A stretch of DNA of 64,000 nt from Erythrophleum ivorense (taxonomy: Eukaryota; Streptophyta; Magnoliopsida; Fabales; Fabaceae): NCBI GenBank assembly GCA_026724425.1, contig JAIUCV010000009.1, positions 21,328,701 to 21,392,700 of the forward strand. The letters run 5' to 3'. The notes under the pieces are model-generated. The model was not told the origin of the DNA and did no database searches. It saw only the letters and a program-made list of their open reading frames with translations. A program made the position numbers and the translations under genes. Positions 12,681 through 24,762 of this stretch are shown one piece after another. The stretch's first letter is position 1. Each line of letters begins with the position of its first letter.

Positions 12681-15600
12681 TGTCACACCTCGTATTTATA
12701 GCTCATCTCTAACACATTTACATATTTATATGATGCATTCCATGAAGGAAGTAAGAAAAGTCCATTAAAATAATACATTTTCTTGCGTTACATCATGTAT
12801 GAAAATTTCATTTAGTGTCACATGGACCGTGTGAGCTCATACAATACATTCTCATATTTAATTACATGAATACAACTCATTTGCATTATAAAATGTGGCC
12901 CACAACTCATGGAATTCAAAGGGAAGCTTAAGATACTCATGTATATTTTCGGCCAGAATTTGGCTCTTTTTTGACCAAATTTTGAAAAATCATAACTAAT
13001 TCTAGAAAAATCAAAATTATGAATTATTGGCCATTATGAAAAGGTATGGATGTCTACTTCATACTAAAAATATGTACAAACCATAACATCCATCATAAAG
13101 GACGTTTGACAATAAAAAATGTCCAGAGGTCAAGCTATCCCCTGGTGTTGTCACAACTTTATGCAAAAAACTTTGAAAATGTCCAATTAATTTCACAAAA
13201 ATCCAATCCATGCAAATAATATCTATCTAGAAATCTATGGATGTTAGGTAGAGGAAAAAAATAACTTTAGACTAGCTCAGGCAGCCTAGACCTCAGAATT
13301 CAATGGAATAGTAACTGAGGTTAGACAAAACTCCTGATACTAGACAGATTCTTTAAAAATTCATATCTCCCACTCTAGACATCTAAATGAGGTGCTTCTA
13401 GTTAACACAAGTCACTATGAATATCTAGTTTCTCTGTATAGGATTTTATGGCAATTGGACATCATTTGAGCCTTGTGTGACAGATTATATTTTTGAACTA
13501 GATGAATAGTGTAGCAGACCAAAATCAAAAAAATTGCCAACTTTGGAAAATTTTCAAATATTCTGTAAAACTCCAAAAATTATGTTCTTTAGCTTTCCAA
13601 AAATCTCTAAATAAGCTCTAATTTTATGCCAAATCTCATATTAAGAAGAGCTCATTTGGCCAAAAAGTGATATAGGGTTCCATTATGGTCAACTTTGGCC
13701 CCATATGAGGTATCAAAGTAACCAAATGGCTTTTCCTAGGGTTTAGCACCTTTTGGGTAAGTCTAAAAGCATGATTAAGACTTGTGTAAGTCACCCAAAT
13801 GGTCCCAAACTCTATGCATCTCATTTTGGCCATTTGAAGCTAAACCCATCAAACCCATCAAACCACCAATGAAGCTAAATTGCCACTATAGACCCATTTC
13901 ACATTCTAATGACTATAAAACATATTCTCTCATTCATACATGGCATAATATCATAATTATACATGTTTGATAGGTCATAGACCATATACATCATTGGGTT
14001 ATATCATTTGACATAATTATGGCCTTAAAGAACTAAAACTATGCATTTGGTTGTCAAACTCTTTCCTTTAAGGTGGTTGGCTTCCATTACCTTGTCTACT
14101 TGGTCCACCTAGCATATGAGATCATTGGAGATGAGGGAATGAGATTCAAAGAATCCCAATAGCTCATCTCCCATTCAATCATACATAATGGATGCAAAGA
14201 AGTCTCATAAATGCATGCATGGCATGTGGACATGTGCAAACATTCAAGAATCATTTTCATCATTCAAGAAAGTCATACATAGCATACAAAGGCTTGCCAA
14301 GCAAGTGGATTGGCCTCACCCAATTTCTTGTGGATTTTGGACTTGCCTCACCCATTCTTTAATGCATTCTTGGACTTAACCATGTGCTTGGGAGCCCACT
14401 TTGCTTTTAGGAGATTCTTTGCTTTGTCTCAACCAATCTTAAGGGTTCTTGGCTTATCCTTACCATGGCTAAGGGTTCTTGGCCTCACCACACTCAAGCA
14501 AATCCAAGCACATATCAAAACATCATATGAAACATAATATGTCATCATAAAACTATGACATATGAAATCATGCTATCATACTTTTCATGGCTTAAAAATA
14601 CACATACACATATTCTAAGACAAGCTAAGCATGCATCCATGTATGAGAGAAGGTGGAGAGAGCTACCTTGTACACAATCACACATTTTCCTTCTTGAATC
14701 AAGGCTTCCTCTTTCGGCCACCCACACACAAACTTGTGGAGATGGTTTCTCTTGGCCTAGACACAATTTATGAAAGCCAAGTAGGTTTATGAAACAAATT
14801 CTAAGGCCACAGAACTTGCTTAGACACTAGGTTATTCTATAAACCCCATTATGGTCCATAAATGCACCTAATCAAGTAACACCCCTCAAATAAACTCTAG
14901 GCTCCATTCTTTCCTTTCAAATATGATTCTTGACTCCTTTTAAGCCTCTTAGAGTTATCACACAATTAAAACCAAGAGCCTAACAACATGTTGCTTCTTT
15001 AGGTCATAATATAGAACCTAAAGCACCGACTCACTTTCTATGAGTTCTAAATTTTTTCCAAGGCCTCCCCTCATATTCATTCATCATATATGACTCAAGA
15101 ATGGCCTTAGAAAAATTTAAAACTCTCCTTAGCTACCCCATCTATGCTTGGCCGAGACATAAAGCAAGTTTGTCCTTCTTAGAGCTTTCTTTATTTTCTC
15201 AAGGGGAGAAGCATATGGGAGGCCTCTTATGGATCTTGGGAGCTCATTTAAACTCTTATTTAGGCCTAGGAATTATCATACAAAGTCAGATTTTATAAGA
15301 TATACACAAAACCATAGAATTTGCATCTTGAAATCTAATGGTTTTTTGTTAATTCTCTTTGCATATTCTTAATCCCCACATCCTTTTTCCTTAGAATCAC
15401 CCTTGGTTCTGCCTTAAAAATTAAATCCTCTTAAGTTTTCTCAAGTGGGGCTAAATGGTGGATAAGGGGAGCAAAGGGTAGCAACTATGGAAGAAGAAAA
15501 TACCTTGTTTTCATGGCTTTTTTCACTTGAATCTTGTGTTTTTTGAGCTCCTCTCTTCAAATCCCAATTTTTCCCTCAATTTCTCCTTTAAAACAAATTT

Positions 15601-16417
15601 GTAAACTTCATTTTAATTAAGGGAAACAAAGGAGAATGAAGGAGAGGAGGTTTGGAAGAGAAAGAGCATGAAAAACTACTAAATTTCTATACCTTAAGCC
15701 TTTGATTTCTCCTCCTCTTTGCCTTCCTCTTGTGCACAACTCTCCCTAGGATTTTTCTCTGGTTTTGGACAGAACTTGGTCATGCATAATGAAGGGAGAA
15801 GAAGGGTGCATCATATATATAGGCGGGAGGAAGTTACACTTTTTAAAAATTTCTATTTTGCCCTTCGTTCTTGGCATTTTTGTTTCTCCTTTGTTTTAGC
15901 TCCTTTTTGAGAACCATCTTTTCCATTATGAAATTTAGGTTCTCAATTTAGTAAAATGCCTTTGGAATCACTCAAATCAGAGCTAAAACTTTCCCGAACA
16001 AATCAGTCAAAGTTCGGGTTAACTGATATTAGAAAACGTCCACCAGAAAGGTTTTAATTATCCCAAGGGTTTCCATAGTTTTTCAGGACCTCTAAGAACC
16101 CCAGAGAACTCAAAATTTTCATTTAAAAAGTCCTCTTGTGTGAATTCAAAAAATTTGCTCAAAATTACAAAAATGCCATTACGTTTCATAAGCTTTTTGT
16201 AAAAAATTGTTTCTTCATTCTAGCTCTATTTTTCTTTCCGTCTGAGCTTAGAATTCTCATTTTTAGGAGTCTAGAATGCTTCTCAAATTTTTTGGGACCT
16301 TAACTATCTCATTTTAGGGGACTTCCTTTTGTATCAGGTGAATTTCGTTAATTTACAGAGAAAATGTATGTTACGTTTCTCACATTTCCTCTAGTTTTCA
16401 AAGAACCGGATGTTACA
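12681..16417 (-). mobile_element. Solo LTR B (family 1), TSD TATGG, innermost of the nest
   Basis: A 3737-bp block from TGTCACACC to GGATGTTACA, with TATGG at 12676-12680 and 16418-16422. It is the innermost and so the youngest of the D-C-B nest. The minus strand has a TATATATA box at 15814-15821, followed by a leader that includes GCTTAAGGTATAG, as in A. The region keeps the family order of segments throughout, with no internal deletion evident. Confidence 0.9.
15814..15821 (-). promoter_or_regulatory. TATA box of LTR B
   Basis: TATATATA on the minus strand at the position matching the TATA box of LTR A. It is followed by a leader containing CAAAGGCTTAAGGTATAG, which is also in A. This supports the minus sense of B; activity is inferred only. 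Confidence 0.5.
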
Positions 16418-18713
16418 TATGGCATGGGGTGAGAGAGTGAGTTTGAAAATTTTGGGTTTATGCACCTTTGAGACAAGTTTAGAGAGTTATTTTGGCGCAA
16501 TTGCACGTGCTCAAGCTTGGGAAGCACAATTGGACACTTTGATGCTAATTAAGACCATAAAAATGACCAAACCGAAACCCTATAGCACAAACTGATCAAA
16601 AAAATGAATCTTCCCATGAAATTTGGCAGACATGTAGGGCTCATTGAGATCTTTTTGGGAAGCTAAAGTACAGAAAAATCATAACTCTACATAATTAATT
16701 ATGAATTTTCAAAGTTGGAATTTTTCTGCTATTCTGGTGCATGTACTATTCATACGGTCATTTTTGTGTTCTATGACATCCGATGGCTAAATGGTGTCCA
16801 ATGCTTGTGAAATTTTACATGCATAAACTAGAGATCATAAGATTTTTGTGGCCACCAAGATCACCTCATATGGAGGTATAAGGAAAGAGTTATGAATTTT
16901 TGAAATTTACTGTCAGTATTAGTAGCGCCACTAGACCTCCAATACTGTTCTATCATAATTCAGTTCCCAGATGGTCTTGGCATGGTCTAGAGATTTTTTT
17001 CCTTAAATTTGACATCTGTAGCTTCTCCAATTGACCAAATTTGAATAATTTTAAGTTTTCTAAAATTATTTTGAATTTCCAAAGTTTATGATAATAAGCT
17101 GTGACAGTAGCCTAGGCAGCTAAGACCTTGGGTGCTTTTCAAATGTCAAACATCTTTTGCTTGTAGTTCCATGACCTAGAATTATTTTTACCATAAAGTA
17201 TACATCCGTAGCTTTCTATAATAGTAAATAATTCATTATTTTGATTTTTCTAGAATTAGTTATGATTTTTCAAAATTCAAGTATAGAATCTGGAAAACTG
17301 ATTCGAGGCTGCACTAGTGTATTTTGTGTATTTGCTCCCTTTGCTCGAGCTATGGACCATCTCTTGAGCTTGTTATAAGTGGTATTTACTTATTTTAATG
17401 TGAGAATGAGAAGGATGAGTTCATATGACCCACGGGAGTCCAAGAGAAAATTTTTACCTGTGGAGAAAGGCATTTTGATTTATGATTCCCTATGCCATTA
17501 TATTGCTTCCCATAGAATTTACATGAGATGAGGTATGGGCTTTGCATGAGTTGAGTGTTAAAGTTATGATGTTACATTAGGAGCTTAAGGAACACTTAAA
17601 TAGCCAAGGAAATTCATACACAAAATAAGATTTCACAAAACCCTAAAATGTCCTACACTTTTCTAACTTGATTTCCATGGGTTTTTCTTGTAATTTCTTA
17701 GTAGATTACACTTTTCCATGGTCTAAAACCCTAGTTCCTTTCTTATTTTTGGATAGAAAACCTTCCCCTCATATGGTTCTAGTTTGGGCCGAAAAGTGCA
17801 CCAAGAGAAGAGCAAGAGAAGGAGACAACAAAAGGCAAAAATTACCTTAGATTCAAGCTTGCTTTCAAGAGCCTTTCTCCTTGATTTGGTTCTCCTTAAG
17901 AATTTTGAATTATCCCCCCTTATTCTGGACTCAAAATAGAACCAAAACCACTTAATAAAACCATGGAAAGAAAGCTTAAAGGAAAGAGAACAAAATTGGA
18001 AGAAAAAGAAGCATAAAATTCCTTGAAATTTTATTTTGGTTTCTTCCTCCCTTTCTCTCCTCCTTTTGTGCACCTAAGAGAGAGCTTATTTTTTTTATAT
18101 TTTGGGCAGAATAAAGTTAAGCTATATGAGAGGAGGAAGAGTCAAGAAGCTTATGGAACATTCAAGAAATTAGCTTTTTCAAAAATTTTAATTTTGTCCT
18201 TCTGTAATGGCAATTTTATTTTGGCTTTGTTTTAGCTCCTTTTTAAGAACTGTCTTTTCCATCATAAAATTTAAGTTCCCAATTTAATAAAATACCTTTG
18301 GAATCACTCAAATTGGAGCTAAAACCCTCCTGAAAGAATCTTTCAAAATTTGAGCTCACCGACATTGGAAAATGTACACCAAAGGGGCTTTACTAGTTTT
18401 GCAGCTTCCCATGATTTTTGGGGCCTCTGAGAACCCTGGACAACTCAAAATTTTCATTTGAAAAGCTATCCTATGTGTTTTTCCAAAAGTTCACTTATTT
18501 ACGAAAATGTTATTACATTTTGTTAGTTTTCATCATAATTTGTTTCACTGTCCTACCTCCATTTTTCTTTCCGTCTAATCCCGAAATTATCATTCTCAGG
18601 AGCTGAGGACTCTACCCAATTTTTTTTGGGGATTCTCTAGCTTATTTCAATAGACTTGCTTTTATACGACTTATTTCGTCATTTATGAAATTATGTTCAT
18701 TACATCTTTGGTG

Positions 18714-19165
18714 ATCACTAGAGTCTTAAGTATCATTTGATCAAAAGGAGTAGACTTATGATAGAGAAGTTGGGTAGAATTCACTAAGGATTATGACTTT
18801 TGTTTTTGAGTGTCATCTAGGAAAAAACAATGTTGTAGTGGATGCCTTAAGTAGGAAATTGGCCCATATGCTTGTAATGGTAATTAGAGAGTAGTAGTTG
18901 TTTAAGACTTAAGGATTTGAACCTATCTACCTCTATTAACATAGAAAGCCTTTGGTTGAGCGAGATTAAGATTCAATGTGACTTTAGAGACAAGATTAGG
19001 AATGCTCAAATTTAGTATAAATTTTAAAGGATGTTAAGGAGTAGATTTCTCTAGGAGAATTTCAGGAGTGTAGCATAGTAAGGATAAAGTAATCTTGTAT
19101 TAAGATAGGTTGTGTGTTTTGGAAAGTGATGACCTAACTAAAGCCTATAAGATTACGTGTACCAT
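18714..19165 (+). pseudogene. Ty3/gypsy pol fragment 3: end of RNase H to integrase zinc-finger region (degenerate)
   Basis: Resumes the old pol after LTR D: GDH-SLKYHLIK (family norm TDHKSLKYL), then a KDYD-like segment, then a clear NNVVVDALSRKLAHMLVMVI near 18828-18890 (family norm KANVVADALSRK), the end of RNase H. A poorly preserved linker follows, and then ESDDLTKAYKITCTI near 19118-19162, the start of the integrase H2C2 region. Stops are frequent. The piece ends at the ACCAT target of the Athila element and continues at 31652. Confidence 0.85.
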
Positions 19166-21581
19166 TGACGATTGTGTTGTGCAATCTCAAATAAAACTAG
19201 GAAGCGAAATAAATTTTTATAGTTAATGGTGCAATCCTAGGTCATCTCCCTTGGATTTTATGCCTTAATTTGTTTATGGAAAGGTTATTCTAAGTATTGC
19301 ATACTGAAACTTATTTTGGGGTTGAAGTACTAGAATTTAATTGAACTAAATTTAATTGACAAAAATCAAAAGAATTTAAAACTAAATGAGATGAACAATT
19401 AAGAGAATATGGTAGCTAGCTTTGCATTGGACTCCCTAGAATTCAATTATCCTTGCCCTTGATTTAATTTACCTAATTTGGAATTAATTCCTTGCTCTTT
19501 AGTGTATTCCCTATAAAGATTCTTGAATAACCATCCAAGGTTCAATTTATTAATTATACAAGGAATTTGCAACCACAAGAAACCTTGAATAACTAATTAA
19601 TTGAATTAAGAACAAGAACACAACACACTTTAACCAAATTCAAGCACATGCATAATTTACTTAAGATACTAATTGACCAATTAGATTAATTAATTCCTCA
19701 AACAATTAATTGCACACAATTTCTAGTTGATTAATCCAATAACCATTGCATCAATTAACCCAAGATCAAGAGGAATTTAAAAGTAAATTGCACATTAATT
19801 CTAGAATTTTTTTTATAAACATGTGATGATCAAAATCAGAATTCCAAAATCAAATTCAATTCATAAAACAAATTAATAAAATTTCAGCAACTAAATTCCT
19901 AAATCAATCAACTAAACCTAGTCAAATTAATCAAAGATTTCATGCTGGAATTTAAAAGACATAGTAAGGAATAATTATCCAATTTTGTGGAAAAAGATGG
20001 GGCTCAAATCTTCATCTGGGAGCTTCCAAATTTTCAGCTAGCTACCATGGGTGAATTAAGCTGCCATGAAGAATTTAATTGGAGAAGAGTTGATGGAATT
20101 TGCATTAGCCATGGATAGATCACGAAAGAATTGCTCCCTGGACGTTCTCTCTGGCTCTCCTAGAAGTCTCGCCCTTTTCCACGTTCTGTCTTCTATTCTG
20201 TTCTTCTTCCTCGTTGAGAAACCACACTCTCCTTGATGAGTGAATGATTCTATATATAGGCAAGGATTTGCTGAGATATTGAGGCGTGAATGGAGTAAAT
20301 TCTGGTTGATTTAAACATGCTCCTGTTCACGTGATTTCTTAATTGATTCCACGTAAGCTTTGCATGCTTCATTCATTCTAATATAATTCCATGCTGCTGC
20401 TCTTCATTAATTATTTCTCACGTGAAAGTCTCTTCGTGTCAACCCGTAGCTTTTTCTAATCGTTATTTTCTTCATGTGGGCTTCCAGCGTTTGCATCGTC
20501 CAGCTTCAGCATCTTCCAGCTTCTTCAAACCAGTAGCTCAAGTTGGTTGCTTCATTAATCCACGCAATTCTGTAGCTAATTTCCAGCTTATTATTTCAAT
20601 AAAATCTCACATGCTTAGCTTGTTGCTTCATGCTCTATTTTTCAGCTCATTCACATAGCTTCTGTTTGTGGCTTGCTTGGTTGTTCAGCTCCTTTTCTTT
20701 GCTTGCAACTAGTTCTCCCCATGCATCTGCTTCTACGTAGAACCACTCATCGAGCTTCTCTTCCTTGATCTGTAGCTCTTCATTCAGCTTGTTTTGTTCT
20801 GAACCTCTGTTTTGCTCCTTCTGTTTCAGCTCAAAACCTGTAGCTTTTGTGCTTTCTTCTTTCATTCTCCAGCTTTTCCACGTAGCTCCTGCATGTTCTC
20901 TACGTCTACATGCTTTGTACCTTAGCTTCATGCAGCTCCTTAACTAGAACCTGTGGTTTCTTCGTTTAGCTCTCCCAGCTTCAGTTTGTAGCTTCCCACG
21001 TTAACATCTCACAGGTTTTGCACCTCAATGAATTACATGCTGCCACCCACGTGTTTGTTTATTTATTTCCTCCTACATACAGAGCTTTCCTCGTTCCAGC
21101 CACGTTGAGCTTCCTTCTCTTTTAGCTTCCTCGGCTACTGCTTCTTCTTTACTCTAGAACCCATAGCTCTTTTCTTTGTTCATTTTCTCCCAGCTCTCCA
21201 CGTGATCTCTTCCTGCCTTGCTGCTGCGTTTTTCTACCCAAGAAGACCAAGCCAATATAATATATTATTAATAAAAACAGAATTATCATCCAATCTTTTT
21301 TCTTAATTCATTTTAATTTTTCAATTCATTTGTCCAAAAGAAAATTCTGCCCAAAATTAAAAAGTGTTTTAAGGATAAAAATTATTTAATCATCAAAGAA
21401 TTTTGGAGAATAAAATCTTAGTAATTTAAATCCAAAAATTCTCCTAATTAATTCAAAATTGTATTATTTTCTAAAATTAACCACAAATTCAAATATTGCA
21501 TAATAAATCCATTTAAGCTCAAATTAATCATTAAAAACAATAATAAATGTGGATAAAATATATGAAAATTAGTACTTATCA
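19166..21581 (-). repeat. 3' LTR of the Athila element
   Basis: 2416 bp. In + reading it starts TGACGATTGTG and ends GTACTTATCA. It carries CTATATATAG at 20250-20259, the likely TATA box on the minus strand. It is nearly identical to 29216-31646. The small frames at 20422-20658, 20647-20931 and 20765-20947 lie wholly inside the LTR and are repeated in the other LTR in altered form, so they are not called as genes. Confidence 0.95.
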
Positions 21582-21595
21582 ACTCCCCCACACTT
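21582..21595 (-). promoter_or_regulatory. Polypurine tract of the Athila element
   Basis: Minus strand AAGTGTGGGGGAGT directly abuts the 3' LTR start (TGATAAG). This is the expected position of the tract that primes plus-strand DNA synthesis. Confidence 0.85.
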
Positions 21596-23031
21596 ATCTC
21601 TTTGCACTCCTGGGCATAAGAAGACTAAAGTTCTAAGAAAGAGATCATCGAAAGGAAATCAAAGAATATGGAGTTGTGTAGGTCACTTAGCACAAGGTAG
21701 CTCAAAGCAAATCAATAGGTTAATTCTCCAAGTCATATCTCTTGCATCAATGCAGCAAATACCATGGCAATACACTTAATAAAAAAAAATGAAATGCAAT
21801 GAAAGTCCCTCACTTGGATCAGTGTTTATCACTCTACTCTTTAGTGTTTAGGGTGAAGTATTTACTCTCAAATTCCATCCTACCCAACCTTACTACCATA
21901 AGCTTGGCAATCATCTACATCTCCACCACCAAAATCAAATGCCAATGAATGAATCAGAAGGTCTTTATTATGGTTGTAATGTGGCTAAGGTATGAAACAA
22001 GTGGAAAACAAAAAAAAAATTGATGGAATTTCAAGAAGCAAATTTGGATGCCAAAAAAATCATCAAGAGCATTTAAAATAAGAATAAGGATGGAATGCAA
22101 GTGTATCTGAAGGCCTTAATTATAACAAACCAAAAGATATGCACTAAAAGCACAACTTTTCTTTCCTTTTTCTTTTTCTCTTTCTCTTTTTTTTTTCAAA
22201 TGCTTTTCTTTTCCTCTCTATTTTTTTTTTGTATTTCTAATGCTTTTTTTGTCTTTTTTTTTTTTGACAAGCAACAACCAATTGGCCTATAAATGATGTG
22301 GAAAATGCACCTCCATCCACCTTAACAAGATATAATGCTCTTAATAATTGAAAACATCCAGATCAAGGTAGGAAAAAAAAATATTCATTTGTTTGGTTTT
22401 TATGGCTAAAAGGGAAAAAGGGAAATATATATATGGCTCAAAAGGGAAAGAAAAAATGGATTTAACACATGTAGGATAGCTTTTTGGCTCTAGCTAAAAT
22501 AAAATAGCAATAATGCCTTAATCATTTTCATGCATGGCAAATGAATAAATGTGGCCTTGAATAAGATTTAAGCCAAGTTCTAGAGTAAAAGTAAGATAGG
22601 GGATACACACTAGAAATGAATAAATAATAGGTTCAAACATCTCACAGGGTAAATTGACCATCATCGAATTTCATTAAAACAAGCTAATTGCCACTTAACT
22701 TGCATTCTCAACACAAGATCAATTCCTTATCAAATCAAGATATATCAAAGCTATGATCCCCTTAATACTCGCAACTTCCACAAAAGCATAACCTTTTTTT
22801 TTAACTGAAAAATAACATAAAACTTCAAGAGACTAAAAGCCTAGAAACTAGAAAAATCCACTGACCAAAACGAAATAAGACAAAACAAAAAAATTTTATT
22901 TGTATCCCCCCCACACTTAAATATTGCATTGTCCTCAATGCCAGCACACAATTCAATAAATGAATAGAGACAACACAATAGAAAAGGGGAAAGGGAAAGA
23001 GTACAACCGAGTATTAAGGTGGATCATGAAG
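21596..23031 (-). other. Athila 3' non-coding region between pol and polypurine tract
   Basis: About 1.4 kb with no frame above 94 residues and several A- or T-runs. Many Athila relatives have an env-like frame here. None is visible, so this copy or lineage lacks it. The only recognisable signal is the second polypurine-like motif at 22905-22920. Confidence 0.7.
22905..22942 (-). promoter_or_regulatory. Second polypurine-like tract with conserved upstream word
   Basis: The minus strand reads CATTGAGGACAATGCAATAT and then TTTAAGTGTGGGGGGGAT. The second part repeats the AAGTGTGGGGG core of the terminal polypurine tract, 1.3 kb away and just downstream of the pol stop. From memory this pair of words recurs at the end of pol in plant Athila/Calypso-type elements. 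A role as an internal priming site is inference. Confidence 0.65.
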
Positions 23032-24762
23032 CTAGAGCTCCTCCTTGTCATCGCTTGGAACTCCTTCGTGAAAGTGCTTGAGCCGATGTCCATTAATTTT
23101 AAATTTAACTCTCGTCTGCTCATTCTGAAGCTCAACTGCACCAAAAGGGAATACATCAGAAACTATATAAGGACCTTCCCATTTAGAACAAAGTTTACCT
23201 AGCATAAGCTTTAAGCGAGATTTATAAAGTAAGACTTTTTGGCCCACAGCAAACTCTTTCCTTGCAATCATCTTATCATGGAATGCCTTAGTCTTTTCTT
23301 TATAGATTCTTGTATTATCATAGGCTTCCAATCTGATTTCTTCAAGCTCTTGGAGTTGGAATTTCCTGTGAGATCTTGCTCCATTCAAATCCAAATGACA
23401 TTTCTTTATAGCCCAGTAAGCTTTGTGTTCCACTTCTATCGGTAAGTGACATGCTTTTCCAAATACCAGCCGATAAGGTGACATGCCAATAGGAGTCTTG
23501 TAGGCAGTCCTATAGGCCCAAAGTGCATCACCGAGCCTCTTGCTCCAATCTTTCCTATTTGGCTGCACTGTTTTCTCTAAAATTTGCTTCACCTCTCGGT
23601 TAGAAATTTCTGCTTGGCCATTTGTTTGAGGGTGGTATGGAGTAGCTACTTTATGCACAACACCATACTTGCTAAGCAAGCTATACATACTCCGGTTGCA
23701 AAAATGAGTGCCCTGGTCACTGATTATAGCTCTGGGGATACCAAACCTGCAAAAAATGTGAGAGCGAACAAACTCTACAACCACAGAAGAATCATTAGTC
23801 TTAGTGGGTTTTGCTTCCACCCACTTCGAAACATAATCCACAGCCAATAAGATGTATGAAAATCCAAAAGAAGTTAGAAAAGGTCCCATAAAGTCAATGC
23901 CCCACACATCAAAAACTTCACAAAACAAAATGGGATGTTGTGGCATTTCATTTCTCCTAGATATGCTACCTGTTTGTTGACACCTGGCACATCTTTTGCA
24001 AAAAGCAAAGGCATCACGAAACAAAGTAGGCCAATACAATCCACTATCTAGAACCTTCCTAGCTGTGTGTTTTGGACTAAAATGACCTCCACATGCAAGT
24101 GTGTGACAAAAATTCAAAATAGAATCAAATTCTATATCAGGTACACAACGTCTAATCACTTGGTCACTGCATAATCTCCACAAATATGGATCATCCCAAA
24201 TATAATACCTAGCTTCACTCCTAAACTTATTCAACTGATGTTTATTCAAATCAACAGGCAGTTTAGAAGCAGCTAGATAATTCACTAAATCTGCATACCA
24301 TGGGTAGGAACTATGCGCAGCATATAAATTCTCATCAGGGAAATCATCATCAATGGGTAAGGAATTTACCTTTTGAGCCTCAATTCTGCTCAAGTGATCT
24401 GCCACTAAGTTTTTAGCTCCATTTTTATGCCGGATGTCAATATCAAATTCTTGAAGTAGAAGCATCCATCTGATCAATCTTGGCTTTGCATCAGGCTTCT
24501 TCAGTAAGTACTTCAAAGCTGCAAGATTAGTAAAAACAATGACTTTAGTATCAAGCAAATAAGATCTAAATTTATCCAAAGCAAAAACAATAGCAAGAAG
24601 CTCCTTTTCTGTGGTTGTATAATTTGCTTGTGCCCCATCTAGAGTCTTGGATGCATAAGCAATCACATGGGACCTTTTATTCACTCTCTGGCTCAATACT
24701 GCACCTACAGCAAAATTAGATGCGTCACATAAAAGTTCGAATGGAAGGTTCCAATCAGGGGG
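23032..24762 (-). pseudogene. pol: Athila pol, RNase H and integrase part
   Basis: An open frame of about 576 codons after the nonsense codon at 24763-24765. It begins with PPDWNLPFELLCDASNFAV (RNase H, first catalytic Asp), then YTTTEKELLAIVFALDKFRSYL (catalytic Glu region). Next is the integrase: the zinc finger H-H-C-C (HTLACGGHFSPKH ... CKRCARC), then the catalytic triad D (WGIDFMGPF), D (SDQGTHFCNR) and E (NGQAEISNREVK). The C-terminal part contains LGKLCSKWEGPYIV. It ends in ...DDKEEL and a TAG stop. A frame that starts at SQRVNKR would lack the first RNase H residues. This is the best-preserved stretch of the element and would encode an intact integrase fold if expressed as part of Pol. 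The upstream breaks make that unlikely. Confidence 0.95.

Larger units (their letters stand above)
10119..17576 (+). mobile_element. Solo LTR C (family 1, inverted), TSD TTAGG, containing B
   Basis: Starts TGTAATATCCGG and ends GATGTTACA, which is the reverse complement layout of A, B and D. TSDs are TTAGG at 10114-10118 and 17577-17581. Joining the flanks restores D sequence (…aaaggtcttagg/agcttaagg…) that aligns with the 'gatcttgggagctcatttaaactc' segment of LTR B. Without B and its target duplicate C is 3716 bp. The sense strand is +, so C is opposite to the LTR it sits in. No coding capacity is seen. Confidence 0.88.
7640..18713 (-). mobile_element. Solo LTR D (family 1), TSD TCTTT, containing C and B
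   Basis: Left end TATCATACC is a transition-decayed form of the family start (TGTCACACC in B). The right end is GTTCATTACA at 18704-18713. TSDs are TCTTT at 7635-7639 and TCTTT at 18714-18718, and joining them restores the pol motif FEVFGDH. Without the nested LTR C and its duplicated target the element is 3611 bp, the same size as A. D is read at 7640-10118 and 17582-18713. Open frames in it, including the 116-residue frame at 17723-18073, are LTR leader sequence in reverse reading and are not genes. Confidence 0.88.

Noticed and set aside
17723..18073. 116-residue minus-strand frame
   Set aside because: It lies in the leader of LTR D. Homologous positions in A and B are not open, and the peptide is low complexity.
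20422..20947. Frames in the Athila 3' LTR, one rich in Lys/Glu
   Set aside because: The other LTR has indels here (20-bp insertion and 1-bp changes) that alter the frames, so there is no sign of protein conservation.
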